DNA from: an uncultured Prochlorococcus sp.
GTDB lineage: Bacteria; Cyanobacteriota; Cyanobacteriia; PCC-6307; Cyanobiaceae
Direction: 5' to 3'
Assembly: GCA_902536545.1 (NCBI GenBank)
Contig: CACAXS010000010.1
Coordinates: 1 to 34,148 of the forward strand
Length of the DNA: 34,148 nt
Part shown: positions 12,442-21,280 of the stretch, in pieces
Position numbering within the stretch: the first letter of the stretch is position 1
Layout: every line of letters begins with the position of its first letter
Program-made: the position numbers and the translations under genes
Notes under the pieces: generated by a model
The model's input: the letters and a program-made list of their open reading frames with translations, nothing else
What the model was told of the DNA's origin: nothing
The model's database searches: none

Positions 12442-12651
12442 ATGAACAAACACAAACACCTCGCTAAGAGGTATGTATCTTTGATGGAGCGAGCTAGTAA
12501 TTCTATTGGTAGGAAGGAAGCAATTTCTCTATTACATAAGGCAGAAAAAATTAGATTAAAAATGGCTAGCACCGAAGAATTGGAAGTTTTTTACCACTTG
12601 AATGATTCAGACCCTTATTTCGCAAGTTATAGAAAAATCAAAAAAAAATGA
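12442..12651 (+). CDS. Small GRKE-motif protein, 69 aa
   Basis: Basic helical protein beginning MNKHKHLAKRYVSLMERASN. Residues 23-42 (GRKEAISLLHKAEKIRLKM) match the segment GRKETVSYLNRAAKIKSKL of the protein at 216-467, so the two share an N-terminal domain. Instead of the zinc ribbon it ends with an acidic then basic tail (NDSDPYFASYRKIKKK). Function unknown. Confidence 0.7.
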   Translation: MNKHKHLAKRYVSLMERASNSIGRKEAISLLHKAEKIRLKMASTEELEVFYHLNDSDPYFASYRKIKKK

Positions 12652-12661
12652 AAAATGTCTG

Positions 12662-12682
12662 AAGGTAAATATATACCTTTTT
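12662..12682 (+). terminator. Weak hairpin terminator
   Basis: AAGGTA (12662-12667) pairs with TACCTT (12674-12679), followed by TTT. It lies 10 bases after the stop of the gene at 12442. A second perfect 7-bp hairpin, TCAACAG/CTGTTGA, is at 12705-12722 without a T tail. Confidence 0.4.
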
Positions 12683-12773
12683 AACGTAAAGAATTCCCCT
12701 TAGCTCAACAGAAAACTGTTGACCAATAACTGATTTAATAATTGTAAATATTAAACACCTATACTACATTGTT

Positions 12774-13001
12774 TTGGAGGACTGTTTGATATGGGGTTAT
12801 AAAGAGGAGGAGACATTATCAAGAAAACGACAGATGATATGTATTACTTGCAATCACTACAGATACAGCACGATAGGTTCTTGTGTTACCATCCTTACTT
12901 GTTCCTTTCGTCAAAAGCTCATTCCTCAAGGAGATCATCTCATTAAGGGCTGTACATACTTGAGAGAAAACAGTAGGATCTTTCCCCAAAAAGTCGCTTG
13001 A
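12774..13001 (+). CDS. Cys-rich protein with QGDHxxKGC motif, 75 aa
   Basis: Six cysteines in a probable metal-binding pattern: CITCNHY (23-29), GSCVTILTC (35-43), then RQKLIPQGDHLIKGCTYL (46-63). The arrangement of two CxxC-like pairs and a final QGDH...GC resembles a small family of marine cyanobacteria that I recall but cannot name; annotations of it as a galactose-1-phosphate uridylyltransferase have no basis in these residues. The frame runs from a TTG at 12774; an ATG at 12834 (MICITC) would keep all the cysteines of the motif. The SD-like GAGGAGGA near 12803 is about 23 bases before that ATG. A frameshifted relative lies at 5633-5822. Confidence 0.65.
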   Translation: MEDCLIWGYKEEETLSRKRQMICITCNHYRYSTIGSCVTILTCSFRQKLIPQGDHLIKGCTYLRENSRIFPQKVA

Positions 13002-13055
13002 AATCCACAGAACAAAATTCAGCGCTTCTATCATAAAGTTACTTACAGAATTCTA

Positions 13056-13238
13056 ATGAAATCTCTTCTTGCAAGTAATAGATCAAAAGTCATATTAGGT
13101 ATTGGAATTTTAGCAATTGGTATTGGTGCGATATCAAAAAAAGTTGTCAGCTACCCATCAAGAGGATGCATGAAAGGAGTTCAAGAAATGACCTTTGATT
13201 TAAATAAATCCATTCTCAATAAGTCTTGGACAAGCTGA
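13056..13238 (+). CDS. Small membrane-anchored protein, 60 aa
   Basis: MKSLLASNRSKVILGIGILA then IGIGAISKKVV: basic start and a Gly/Ile-rich hydrophobic span (about 12-27), followed by a short polar tail with RGCMKGVQEM. Likely a signal anchor with the tail outside. No family recognised. Confidence 0.5.
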   Translation: MKSLLASNRSKVILGIGILAIGIGAISKKVVSYPSRGCMKGVQEMTFDLNKSILNKSWTS

Positions 13239-13374
13239 TATCTGAAAATTTAAATATACATACCTTACCAATCGTCAGCTGCAAATAGCTACTATAACTA
13301 CAATTACAGTTACAACACTTTTAAGATATCATATCAATTGAAATAAAAAGAAATTTCAAGAACCGTTGCAATAA

Positions 13375-13626
13375 CAAGTTTTTGAAAGGTTTACCGGATC
13401 CCCGTCAGTTCTCTGCTGCATCGACCTGGAAAAGCCAGAAGAGGATTCAAAGTGGGCTTTCGTTTCCGATTACAAGATCGGTTTACTACCGCATCACGAC
13501 AGTCTCCTCATGTCGAAAGAGAGTCAGATCAGAGCACATAAAGAAGAACTTAACCAAAGATCCAGTAATCTAACTCTAACTTATTTTTTTATGCATTTGG
13601 AGATGGCCAAATGTCTCTTACCATAG
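13375..13626 (+). pseudogene. High-GC fragment with a start-less protein-like frame
   Basis: The frame opens after a TAA at 13372-13374 and runs to TAG at 13624-13626. It reads FERFTGSPSVLCCIDLEKPE, then EDSKWAFVSDYKIGLLPHHD and SLLMSKESQIRAHKEELNQR: acidic, protein-like. It has no start codon before an ATG at 13510. GC is about 48% over 13380-13560 with many G/C third positions, unlike its surroundings. The other long frame here (13382-13573) is basic, Ser/Arg-rich and looks like the shadow. Probably the 3' part of a foreign or decayed gene; it overlaps the 3' end of purK by 38 bases. Confidence 0.4.
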
Positions 13627-14779
13627 TTAATAAAACTTGAGCCTCATCATATCTTTCTGAATGCGTTTTACCATTTAATAAAAATGTGATGTGAGCCATT
13701 TTTCTTCCAAGTTTTTCGCGAGATTTGCCATAACAATGAATATTAGAGCCCTCAATTTCACATAACATTTTAATTCTAGTTTCCATTGAGATTGGAAAAT
13801 TCTTTCTTAATCCCAGTAAATTTATCATAATTGCCCCTTCACAGTTCATTTTAATTTCAGGTGGCATTATTCCAGAAGAAATGCAAACATATTGATCAAA
13901 CTGACTTGAAGTGCAAGCTTCAATAGAGAAATGAGCTGAGTTATGTGTTCTAGGAGCTATTTCATTAATCAAAAGACCATTATCTCCATAGAAGAATTCA
14001 ATAGCTAAAACTCCAACGTAATTAAGTTCATTGACAATTGAAGAGAAAATATTTATTGCAAATAAGTTTAAATCATATTCACTTGTTGCAGGTGCAAGAA
14101 CCCAATCACAAACATGGTTAGATTGAAATGTCTCAACTATTGGAAAGAATCTTATCTTACCGGTCCTATCTCTTGAACCAACAAGAGCCAGTTCTTTTTC
14201 ATACTCTATCCATTCTTCTATTAACCATTCATCAGAATTGTTCTCTGTTAAAAAAGAATCTAAATCTTCTTTTATCTTTATTTTTTTATTCCCTTTACCG
14301 TCATATCCACCTTTATTTGATTTTGCCATTAGAGGATAAGTCCAGTTATTGACTTCCTCATCCGAGAGATTTTTAAAATCTTCAATACTTATCCATTTTG
14401 GACAGGGAATATTCATTCTATCTATTAATTTTTTTTGAGAAAACCTATCTACTAATGGCTTAATTGCATTAAGGCTTGGAATAAAAATATCGTTATTGTC
14501 AATTAAATTTAATTTATCAATTTTTATCCATTCATTTTCAAAAATTATTTTTTCACATTCATTAATTAATGATTTATTACCTCTTATCTTTAAAGGATCA
14601 GCTTCTATGACATGATCTGCTTTTGAACCAGCAGGATCATTACAAGATTTTGTTTGCACACATACTTCTAAATTTCTTTTTTTTGCTGCCTCGGTTAACA
14701 TCAAAGCCAATTGACCTCCCCCAATTATTCCTAGGGAATAATTTTTCTTAATATCGTTTATGTTTTTTTTTAGACTCAT
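13589..14779 (-). CDS. purK: N5-carboxyaminoimidazole ribonucleotide synthase (PurK)
   Basis: A 396-residue ATP-grasp enzyme of purine synthesis: ATP-dependent carboxylation of AIR with bicarbonate to N5-CAIR, which PurE then rearranges. Visible elements: N-terminal Rossmann-like GIIGGGQLALM (17-27), substrate/ATP-grasp lysine in MAKSNKGGYDGKG (151-163), EEWIEYEKELALV (188-200) and the metal/ATP-binding INEIAPRTHNSAH (271-283). Length is normal (family 360-400). ATG at 14779. It stands divergently from aroB (14905) across a 125-base gap. Confidence 0.95.
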   Translation of the reverse strand: MSLKKNINDIKKNYSLGIIGGGQLALMLTEAAKKRNLEVCVQTKSCNDPAGSKADHVIEADPLKIRGNKSLINECEKIIFENEWIKIDKLNLIDNNDIFIPSLNAIKPLVDRFSQKKLIDRMNIPCPKWISIEDFKNLSDEEVNNWTYPLMAKSNKGGYDGKGNKKIKIKEDLDSFLTENNSDEWLIEEWIEYEKELALVGSRDRTGKIRFFPIVETFQSNHVCDWVLAPATSEYDLNLFAINIFSSIVNELNYVGVLAIEFFYGDNGLLINEIAPRTHNSAHFSIEACTSSQFDQYVCISSGIMPPEIKMNCEGAIMINLLGLRKNFPISMETRIKMLCEIEGSNIHCYGKSREKLGRKMAHITFLLNGKTHSERYDEAQVLLTMVRDIWPSPNA

Positions 14780-14904
14780 AGCATGATTTTATTACCATTT
14801 CTAATTCTTAACAACTGAAATTTTAAGTATCTAGAGCTTAGATTTTGCTAATATATAAAGTATTTAATACCAAATATTTATAAATTTTAACCAGGTAATC
14901 AATT

Positions 14905-15996
14905 GTGAATAAGAGAACAATATTAGTCCCATTAGGTGATAAATCATACGAAGTAACTCTAGAAGCAGGGATACTGAATAATATCAGCGAAGAACTCTTA
15001 AAAATTGGAATAACAAAGAATAGAAAAATACTTGTGATAACAAATGAAGAAATATCAAAATTATACGGAGAAAAATTCTTAAATAATTTAAAAGATAATC
15101 AATTTCAGGCAAAAATGTTCCTTATAAAAGCTGGAGAATCATATAAAAACTTAAAAACCTTAAGTGAAATATATGATGTTGCATTTGAATTTGGTTTAGA
15201 TAGGAATTCAATAGTTATTGCCCTTGGAGGAGGAATTGTTGGAGACGTAAGTGGTTTTGCTGCTGCGACTTGGCTGAGAGGTATCGAATATATTCAGATT
15301 CCAACAACATTATTATCAATGGTTGATTCATCTGTGGGCGGAAAAACAGGAGTAAATCATCCAAAAGGTAAGAATTTAATTGGAGCTTTCAATCAACCTA
15401 AAGCAGTTTTTATTGATCCAGAAACTTTAAAAAGTTTGCCCAAAAGAGAATTTAATGCAGGCATGGCCGAAGTAATAAAATACGGAGTAATAAGAGATAA
15501 AGTACTTTTCGAATACTTAGAAATTGAAAAAAACAAGAATGAACTTATAAATCTCAAGAATGATTATCTAATTAAAATAATTAATAGTTCAATAAAAACA
15601 AAGTCTAATATTGTTTCTCAAGACGAACATGAAAATGGCGTAAGAGCAATATTGAATTATGGCCATTCTTTTGGTCATGTTATTGAAAATTTATGTGGAT
15701 ACGGCAAATTTCTACATGGTGAGGCAATATCAATTGGTATGAATATTGCGGGGAAGATAGCAATTGAGAAAGGATTATGGTCTCAAGAAGAATTAGAAAG
15801 ACAGAAGAATCTTTTAAGAAGTTACGATCTTCCTACCGAGATCCCCCAAATAAATAAAGAAGACGTTTTTACAATACTCATGGGCGATAAAAAAGTTCGT
15901 GATGGCAAAATGAGATTTATCTTACCTAAAGAAATTGGTGCAGTAGATATATATGATGACGTAGAGGATTCATTATTTTTAAAGTTTTTTTCTTAA
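14905..15996 (+). CDS. aroB: 3-dehydroquinate synthase (AroB)
   Basis: A 363-residue enzyme, the second step of the shikimate pathway (DAHP to 3-dehydroquinate), NAD- and divalent-metal-dependent. Motifs: [20 protein letters not shown] (107-126), [19 protein letters not shown] (139-157), [13 protein letters not shown] (182-194) and the metal-ligand segment [11 protein letters not shown], then [13 protein letters not shown] start at 14905. The last four bases overlap the 3' end of the convergent methyltransferase gene. Confidence 0.96.
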   Translation: MNKRTILVPLGDKSYEVTLEAGILNNISEELLKIGITKNRKILVITNEEISKLYGEKFLNNLKDNQFQAKMFLIKAGESYKNLKTLSEIYDVAFEFGLDRNSIVIALGGGIVGDVSGFAAATWLRGIEYIQIPTTLLSMVDSSVGGKTGVNHPKGKNLIGAFNQPKAVFIDPETLKSLPKREFNAGMAEVIKYGVIRDKVLFEYLEIEKNKNELINLKNDYLIKIINSSIKTKSNIVSQDEHENGVRAILNYGHSFGHVIENLCGYGKFLHGEAISIGMNIAGKIAIEKGLWSQEELERQKNLLRSYDLPTEIPQINKEDVFTILMGDKKVRDGKMRFILPKEIGAVDIYDDVEDSLFLKFFS

Positions 15997-17183
15997 CGCA
16001 TACAGGTTGAATTTATATTTATTTTCTTCTCATTAAATTTTTTAAAAACAAACCATTTAAAATCACCTAAACAAACAGGATCAACGAGTCTAAGTAATGC
16101 CTCTCTTCTTAAAAGGGCATTTGATAAATCCTCCTTAAATTCTTTCTGAATCCCATTAAGTCTCTCTGCCAATCCAAGTGCCAACAAAGCCTCTCCTTGT
16201 TTAGTTATTCCAACAGTATTAAATCCAAGAGTTTCAGCATCATTAATTAAAGTTTCTATGCAAACATGAGATGTTAAATCGCAATTTCCAGGAGAATCAA
16301 GAACATTATTCGTCATTTTTTGATTTTCATAAGAAACTATCGTCCCATCAGAATTTTTAGAGGTGTAGTATTTTTTAGCTTCTTTAGCGTAATCAATTAT
16401 CAATAAAATACCATTATTAATTATTCTATAAATAGCTTTTAGCCATTTTAAGTTATCTATATGCCATTCTGTCGTCCATCCTTCAAGAACATCTTCAGGC
16501 GGGATAGTTATTCCCAACTCACTTTTAGCAAGTTCAATACTTTTTTCCAATTCACTTGTAATTGGCATTTCATCAAAAAATAATTTATAAGATTTTTTGT
16601 CTATAGAAACTGCTTGTCGAAGTAATTTTCCTTTTGAGAAGATTATTCTCTCTACTGGCAAAGCATCTAAAACCTCATTTGCAATAACTATTCCATTTAT
16701 ATTGTTTTCCTCTACTTCTTCCAAACCTTTCCATAAAATATCAATACCTAAGTTTAAAAATTTCTCCAATTTGTTTTTTTGTTTTTCTACCATCCCTTCA
16801 TTAGGTTCAATAATTACAAAAGAAACTTCTTCTAAAAAATTCTTGTTATTTTCTAAAAAATATTTAATTAATCCACTCATAAAACTTCCATCTCCTGCTC
16901 CAAATTCAATTACAGCTAATTTCTGATTAAATAAAAAGCTATTTTTGAACTGAATTAGCCAATCTTCTATTTGTTTACCCGCTAAAAAAGCAAAATCATC
17001 AGATAAAGAGGGTGATGTAACAAAATCTCCTCGAACGCCTAACTCAGCTTTGCCGCTGCCGTAATAACCATTAATAGGATCGTTTAAAACAAAATTCATA
17101 AAGTCATAAAAACTGATAGTCCCACCCATTTTTATTATTTTTTTTACTAACCAATCTGGATTATTCGCGGGTAGGCTATTCAT
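15993..17183 (-). CDS. SAM-dependent methyltransferase, MidA/NDUFAF7 family
   Basis: A 396-residue class I methyltransferase of the COG1565/DUF185 type. The N-terminal signature [14 protein letters not shown] (52-65) and the SAM-binding [16 protein letters not shown] (91-106) are present, followed by [15 protein letters not shown] (about 165-179), characteristic of this family. The mitochondrial relative NDUFAF7 methylates an arginine of complex I subunit NDUFS2; in cyanobacteria a similar role on NDH-1 is inference. Full length. Convergent with aroB. Confidence 0.88.
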   Translation of the reverse strand: MNSLPANNPDWLVKKIIKMGGTISFYDFMNFVLNDPINGYYGSGKAELGVRGDFVTSPSLSDDFAFLAGKQIEDWLIQFKNSFLFNQKLAVIEFGAGDGSFMSGLIKYFLENNKNFLEEVSFVIIEPNEGMVEKQKNKLEKFLNLGIDILWKGLEEVEENNINGIVIANEVLDALPVERIIFSKGKLLRQAVSIDKKSYKLFFDEMPITSELEKSIELAKSELGITIPPEDVLEGWTTEWHIDNLKWLKAIYRIINNGILLIIDYAKEAKKYYTSKNSDGTIVSYENQKMTNNVLDSPGNCDLTSHVCIETLINDAETLGFNTVGITKQGEALLALGLAERLNGIQKEFKEDLSNALLRREALLRLVDPVCLGDFKWFVFKKFNEKKININSTCMR

Positions 17184-17215
17184 CGGCGAAAATATATAAA
17201 GAAAAAAACTTATTT

Positions 17216-18013
17216 ATGCCTTCAAAGACTAACTATTTATTGGGAATATTTCTATCTATATTAGTTTTAATTTCACATAAACCCGTTTTTGCTATAAATA
17301 ATCCAAATCTCTTACCAGAAGAAAAAACACCCGTAATTGATTTAGCTAAAACATTAAGCCCTATGCAGAAAAAATCATTAGAAGATAAGCTCAATAATCT
17401 TGAAATTGAAAGTGGGTGGAAAATTAAATATTTATCTCAGTTTGAGAGTTCCCCTGGCAGTGCAATAAAAGACTTTTGGGATTTAGATGAGACAAGTTTG
17501 TTGATAGTTGCTGATCCTAGAGGAGGAAATTTACTGAACTTTAACGTCGGAGAGGCTTATTTTAATTTTATGCCAAGGTTATTTTGGGTTGAACTTCAAA
17601 CTAGATTTGGTAATCAATATTATGTGAAAGATCACGGTGAGGATGGCGCAGTATTAGATGCAATTAATTCCGTGAAGATTTGCCTTGAAAGAGGAGGGTG
17701 TCAAGTTGTTCCTGGCCTACCCAAAGAACAGTATATATGGACTTTATGTACATCTATTCTTGGAGGTTTAGTAGCAGGTTTCGCATCTGCGCCACGAAAA
17801 GAGGGTCAAGTGATATCAATTGGATTTTTAGCTCTTCTTTCTCCTTTATGGGGAATGTTATTTGGAATTTTTGGCCTGGCACCAATAATATCCAGAACAA
17901 ATGATTTATTACCATTATTAAAAAATGGTTTAGCTTTTACAGCAGCAGGAATTGCGGGTTATATTTTATCTCAAACATTATTTTCAAGATATGAAAAGCC
18001 CAAAAATACTTAA
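17216..18013 (+). CDS. TPM-domain protein with signal peptide and C-terminal membrane spans
   Basis: A 265-residue protein. Residues 1-26 are a signal peptide ending KPVFA. The TPM domain follows (about 38-160), starting with VIDLAKTLSPMQKKSLEDKL and containing LLIVADPRGGNLLNFNVGEA. Two or three hydrophobic segments lie in the C-terminal third (about 176-192, 205-222, 236-255). TPM proteins in thylakoids include TLP18.3, which takes part in photosystem II repair; this is a related architecture and the same role is inference. Divergent from the methyltransferase gene with a 32-base gap. Confidence 0.85.
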   Translation: MPSKTNYLLGIFLSILVLISHKPVFAINNPNLLPEEKTPVIDLAKTLSPMQKKSLEDKLNNLEIESGWKIKYLSQFESSPGSAIKDFWDLDETSLLIVADPRGGNLLNFNVGEAYFNFMPRLFWVELQTRFGNQYYVKDHGEDGAVLDAINSVKICLERGGCQVVPGLPKEQYIWTLCTSILGGLVAGFASAPRKEGQVISIGFLALLSPLWGMLFGIFGLAPIISRTNDLLPLLKNGLAFTAAGIAGYILSQTLFSRYEKPKNT

Positions 18014-18036
18014 AATATGATCAAAAATATCTTATT

Positions 18037-18870
18037 CTAAAAAAATTTATCTTCTTCACGAATTTCACCAGACTCTGAATACCATCGGTGAGAAACATGT
18101 CTTAATTCCTTTTTTTCAAACTCAATCCAAGAAAAGTTAATTAGTAATTTCCCATCTTCATCAGTTTTATATCTTGGCACTACAGCAGTATTGAAATAAA
18201 TTGTCCCTTTGCTATCAATTTTAAACATCTCTCTTAAACCAAGATTTCTTTTAAGCCGATTGTGCATATGACCAAAAATCACAAGGTCAACTTTTCTTCT
18301 CTTTTGTATTTGAGAAATAGCCACAGACAAATCTCTATCTCCCCAATCTATAGAAGGTAATTTCCAGTCTTTCCCACAAATGCTTTTAGGCTCTGAACCT
18401 AAACCCGAAGGGCCAGCATGAGACATAATTATTAAAGGTATATCTTTGACACTCTCTTCCGAACACTTGATGATTTTATTTATTGAATCTTGTTCGGTAA
18501 TGGGTCCATAAACGCCTTTAACTTCTTTTGAAAGATAATAGCCACCGCCAGAGCTACATGGTCTAGCAGACAATAAATTTATTTGATTATTAAAAACTTT
18601 CAAATCCCATGCACAATATTTTTCACCAAGAACACGTATCTGCTTTGAGAGAGTTTCCCCTGTAGAATCTTTACCTCTATCATGATTTCCTAAAATCACA
18701 AAAGTAGGAATTTTGATCTCATTGATTTTTTTAATTATTTTGATACTCCCATCAGAAATATCACCAACAAATAAAGCAATATTTGGTTTGATAATCGATA
18801 AAACTTTCAAGTCTAATTCAGACCATTGACCATGACAGTCACCAACAATAGCAATTTTTAAATTTGTCAG
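18037..18870 (-). CDS. Calcineurin-like metallophosphatase (TIGR04168-type), non-AUG start
   Basis: Metal-dependent phosphoesterase of the kind shared by cyanobacteria and chloroplasts (TIGR04168 from memory). The motif series is complete only if the frame is taken upstream of the TTG at 18810: IVGDCH (8-13, motif I), LFVGDISDG (motif II), ILGNHDRG (motif III), IIMSHAGPSG and IFGHMHNR. The 20 upstream codons, TNLKIAIVGDCHGQWSELD after the first, are in frame and start with CTG (18868-18870), where ATG would be expected; an ATT precedes it and a stop lies a few codons further up. Without them the enzyme would lack two metal ligands. Product 277 aa. Substrate unknown. Confidence 0.85.
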   Translation of the reverse strand: MTNLKIAIVGDCHGQWSELDLKVLSIIKPNIALFVGDISDGSIKIIKKINEIKIPTFVILGNHDRGKDSTGETLSKQIRVLGEKYCAWDLKVFNNQINLLSARPCSSGGGYYLSKEVKGVYGPITEQDSINKIIKCSEESVKDIPLIIMSHAGPSGLGSEPKSICGKDWKLPSIDWGDRDLSVAISQIQKRRKVDLVIFGHMHNRLKRNLGLREMFKIDSKGTIYFNTAVVPRYKTDEDGKLLINFSWIEFEKKELRHVSHRWYSESGEIREEDKFF

Positions 18871-18973
18871 AATTTTTTCTGTTTAAAGGCATATAATCTA
18901 TTTAGAGATATTCTAAATCCTGACCAGTATAACTTCTACTGCAAAACAGAAATCAGTTCAAAATGAAGAGGAT

Positions 18974-19888
18974 TTGATTTCTGAAATAAAGGAGCGTTGC
19001 AAAAAAGCTAATGCAATTATTCTTGCGCACTATTATCAAGCTCCAGAGATTCAGGAAATTGCAGATTTTATTGGCGATTCATTAGATCTATCTAGGAAAG
19101 CTGCAAATAATGATGCTGATATAATAATTTTTTGCGGTGTGCACTTTATGGCCGAAACCGCAAAAATACTTAGCCCTAATAAAACTGTACTATTACCAGA
19201 TATTGACGCAGGATGCTCATTAGCAGATGATTGTCCCTCAGATAAATTTCAAAAGTTCAGGAAAGAAAATCCAGATCACTATGTCGTAAGTTATATAAAT
19301 TGTACTGCAGAAGTAAAAGCTCAAAGTGATCTAATATGTACAAGCAGTAATGCAGTCTCATTAATTAATAAGATACCTCAACATAAAAAGATAATATTTG
19401 CACCTGATCAGAACCTTGGGAGATGGGTACAGAAAAATTCTGGAAGAGATCTTAAATTATGGCCTGGTAGCTGCATTGTTCATGAATCATTTAGTGAAGA
19501 AGCACTTCTAAAATTAAAATATCAAAATCCAGGATCAAAAGTAATTGCTCATCCTGAATGTAGTCAAAACTTACTAATTCTCTCTGACTACATTGGATCA
19601 ACAAGTAAGCTGCTTGATTTCGTAAGTAAAGATACATCTAAAACATACATGGTATTAACTGAACCTGGAATAATCCACCAAATGAAGAAGAAGGAACCTA
19701 ACAAAATTTTTATTAAAGTCCCCGACATAGAAGGTTGTAATTGTAACGAGTGTCCATATATGAAATTAAATACCTTAGAAAAAATTCTTGATTGTTTAAA
19801 AAATAATTCCCCGTCTATCGAACTTGACCCAGAAATAATAAGAAGAGCCTATGTACCGATAAAAAGAATGCTGGATATGAGTAATTAA
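18974..19888 (+). CDS. nadA: Quinolinate synthase (NadA)
   Basis: Condenses iminoaspartate (from L-aspartate oxidase) with dihydroxyacetone phosphate to quinolinate for NAD synthesis; binds one oxygen-sensitive [4Fe-4S] cluster. From the TTG at 18974 it is 304 residues: ILAHYYQAPEIQ (16-27), GDSLDLSRKA (34-43), HFMAETAKILSP (57-68), cluster ligands C81 (DAGCSL), C167 (GSCIVHESF) and C260 within GCNCNECPYM. The frame continues upstream 18 codons to a CTG at 18920 (TSITSTAKQKS after it), giving 322 aa, a more usual length; the only ATG nearby (18963) is out of frame. Four-base overlap with the 3' end of ctpA. Confidence 0.95.
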   Translation: MISEIKERCKKANAIILAHYYQAPEIQEIADFIGDSLDLSRKAANNDADIIIFCGVHFMAETAKILSPNKTVLLPDIDAGCSLADDCPSDKFQKFRKENPDHYVVSYINCTAEVKAQSDLICTSSNAVSLINKIPQHKKIIFAPDQNLGRWVQKNSGRDLKLWPGSCIVHESFSEEALLKLKYQNPGSKVIAHPECSQNLLILSDYIGSTSKLLDFVSKDTSKTYMVLTEPGIIHQMKKKEPNKIFIKVPDIEGCNCNECPYMKLNTLEKILDCLKNNSPSIELDPEIIRRAYVPIKRMLDMSN

Positions 19889-21228
19889 TTTAATGAAAAT
19901 ACTTTATCTTCCTTATTAATTTTTAGGAATGCGTGCAGGTTTGTAGTGTTTGGATTAAATTCACTTATCTGATTATTTCTTTTAATTATGTTTACTAGCT
20001 CTTTTTCACCAGCTCTATATTGTTTATCTTTTATAGTTCCAATCTCTCTTTGGAGAATAGGGTTTATATTCATTTTTACTTCTATGTCTGGAATAATTCC
20101 AGATTTGTTTATATCAGTGCCGTTAGGAGTTAAATACTTAGCGACTGTAACAGTTAGACCTGAACCATCAACTAAGGTTCTCATGGATTGAACTAGACCT
20201 TTACCAAACGTTTTCTTCCCAACTAATTTTCCTCTTTTGTTATCTTTTATTGCTCCAGAAACTATTTCACTAGCACTAGCAGAACCCTCATTAACCAAGA
20301 CAACTAAGGGCTTTTTTGTTAAAGCTTGACCGTTTCCTTTTTTCGTTTCTTTTAAACCATCTTTACTTACTGTACTTACTATTACTCCTTTGTTTATGAA
20401 GTGCCTTGAGATATCAATGCTTGATTCTAATAAACCTCCTGGATTACTTCTCAAGTCAAGAACATATCCTGCGACTTTTTTTGTTTCTAAATCCTTAATA
20501 GCATCTCTAGTTTCTTTTGATGCATTTGCATTAAATTGTTTAATTCTTACATAGCCAATTAATAAGCCATTTTTGGTTTGATTGACTTTACTTGTTACAG
20601 ATTTTATTTCAATTTTTTCTCTTGATAAAGTCTTAAAAAAGGATTGAGAACCTCTAAGAATTTCAAGCTTTACTTTAGTACCTCTTTGTCCTCTTATTAA
20701 TTTCACGGCCTCTTCAATATTCATGCCTTCAGTAGAAATATCATCTATGGATAATATTTTATCTCTAGCTTTAATTCCAGCATCAAATGCAGGGGTGCCC
20801 TCTATAGGAGAAATAATTATTAAATCATCAGATTCTTTATCTTTAACTATTTGGATACCAATTCCAGTTAATTCGCCAGAGGTATCAATTCTCATTTGAT
20901 TAAATTCCTTAGGTTCTAAAAATCTTGTATAAGAATCATCTAAATTAGAAAGCATATCTCTAATCGCATCATATGCTTCACTGCTGTCTGAATATGTTTT
21001 TGATAAAACTTCTTTTCTTAGATTAATCCAGTTGGACTTTTGAAATTTGCCGCTTGAATCAAGAAAATCTCTATATACAATTTGCCAAACATGATCAATT
21101 ACTTCTTTATAACTATTATTTAAAACTGTTGCCTCTGCAAAATTATTTAAAAATAGCCCAGAAAAGGATGTCGCAAAAAGAAATATATATTTTTTTTTAA
21201 ACAATTTTCTTATCTTCAAATTATTCAA
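19885..21228 (-). CDS. ctpA: Carboxyl-terminal processing protease (CtpA-type, S41 family)
   Basis: A 447-residue serine protease of the thylakoid lumen or periplasm. Residues 1-33 are a signal sequence with a basic start (KIRKLFKKKY), then a helical N-domain with SNLDDSYTRFLEP (94-106), a PDZ domain (about 117-195, containing GIGIQIV and GTPAFDAGIKARDKIL), and the S41 core: VLDLRSNPGGLL (256-267), nucleophile region NEGSASASEI (313-322, catalytic Ser probably 318) and the general-base Lys in TFGKGLVQ (K343). CtpA-type proteases cut the C-terminal extension of precursor D1 so that the Mn cluster can assemble. The gene fits that role; paralogs of other specificity exist in cyanobacteria. Confidence 0.93.
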   Translation of the reverse strand: MNNLKIRKLFKKKYIFLFATSFSGLFLNNFAEATVLNNSYKEVIDHVWQIVYRDFLDSSGKFQKSNWINLRKEVLSKTYSDSSEAYDAIRDMLSNLDDSYTRFLEPKEFNQMRIDTSGELTGIGIQIVKDKESDDLIIISPIEGTPAFDAGIKARDKILSIDDISTEGMNIEEAVKLIRGQRGTKVKLEILRGSQSFFKTLSREKIEIKSVTSKVNQTKNGLLIGYVRIKQFNANASKETRDAIKDLETKKVAGYVLDLRSNPGGLLESSIDISRHFINKGVIVSTVSKDGLKETKKGNGQALTKKPLVVLVNEGSASASEIVSGAIKDNKRGKLVGKKTFGKGLVQSMRTLVDGSGLTVTVAKYLTPNGTDINKSGIIPDIEVKMNINPILQREIGTIKDKQYRAGEKELVNIIKRNNQISEFNPNTTNLHAFLKINKEDKVFSLN

Positions 21229-21280
21229 TATTTTTTATTATAAAAAGAATTTATTTATAATTCAAAAATTTGACAAATCC

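Noticed and set aside
12819-13034. Minus-strand frame of 71 codons
   Set aside because: Antisense to the Cys-rich gene 12774-13001, which has a family-like motif.
13382-13573. Plus-strand frame of 63 codons with TTG start
   Set aside because: Basic, Ser/Arg-rich product typical of an out-of-phase reading; the acidic frame one base over looks more like a protein.
1-13600. tRNA, integrase or direct-repeat attachment sites that would define the island as a mobile element
   Set aside because: None seen on reading both strands; the accessory nature is inferred from gene size, decay and composition only.
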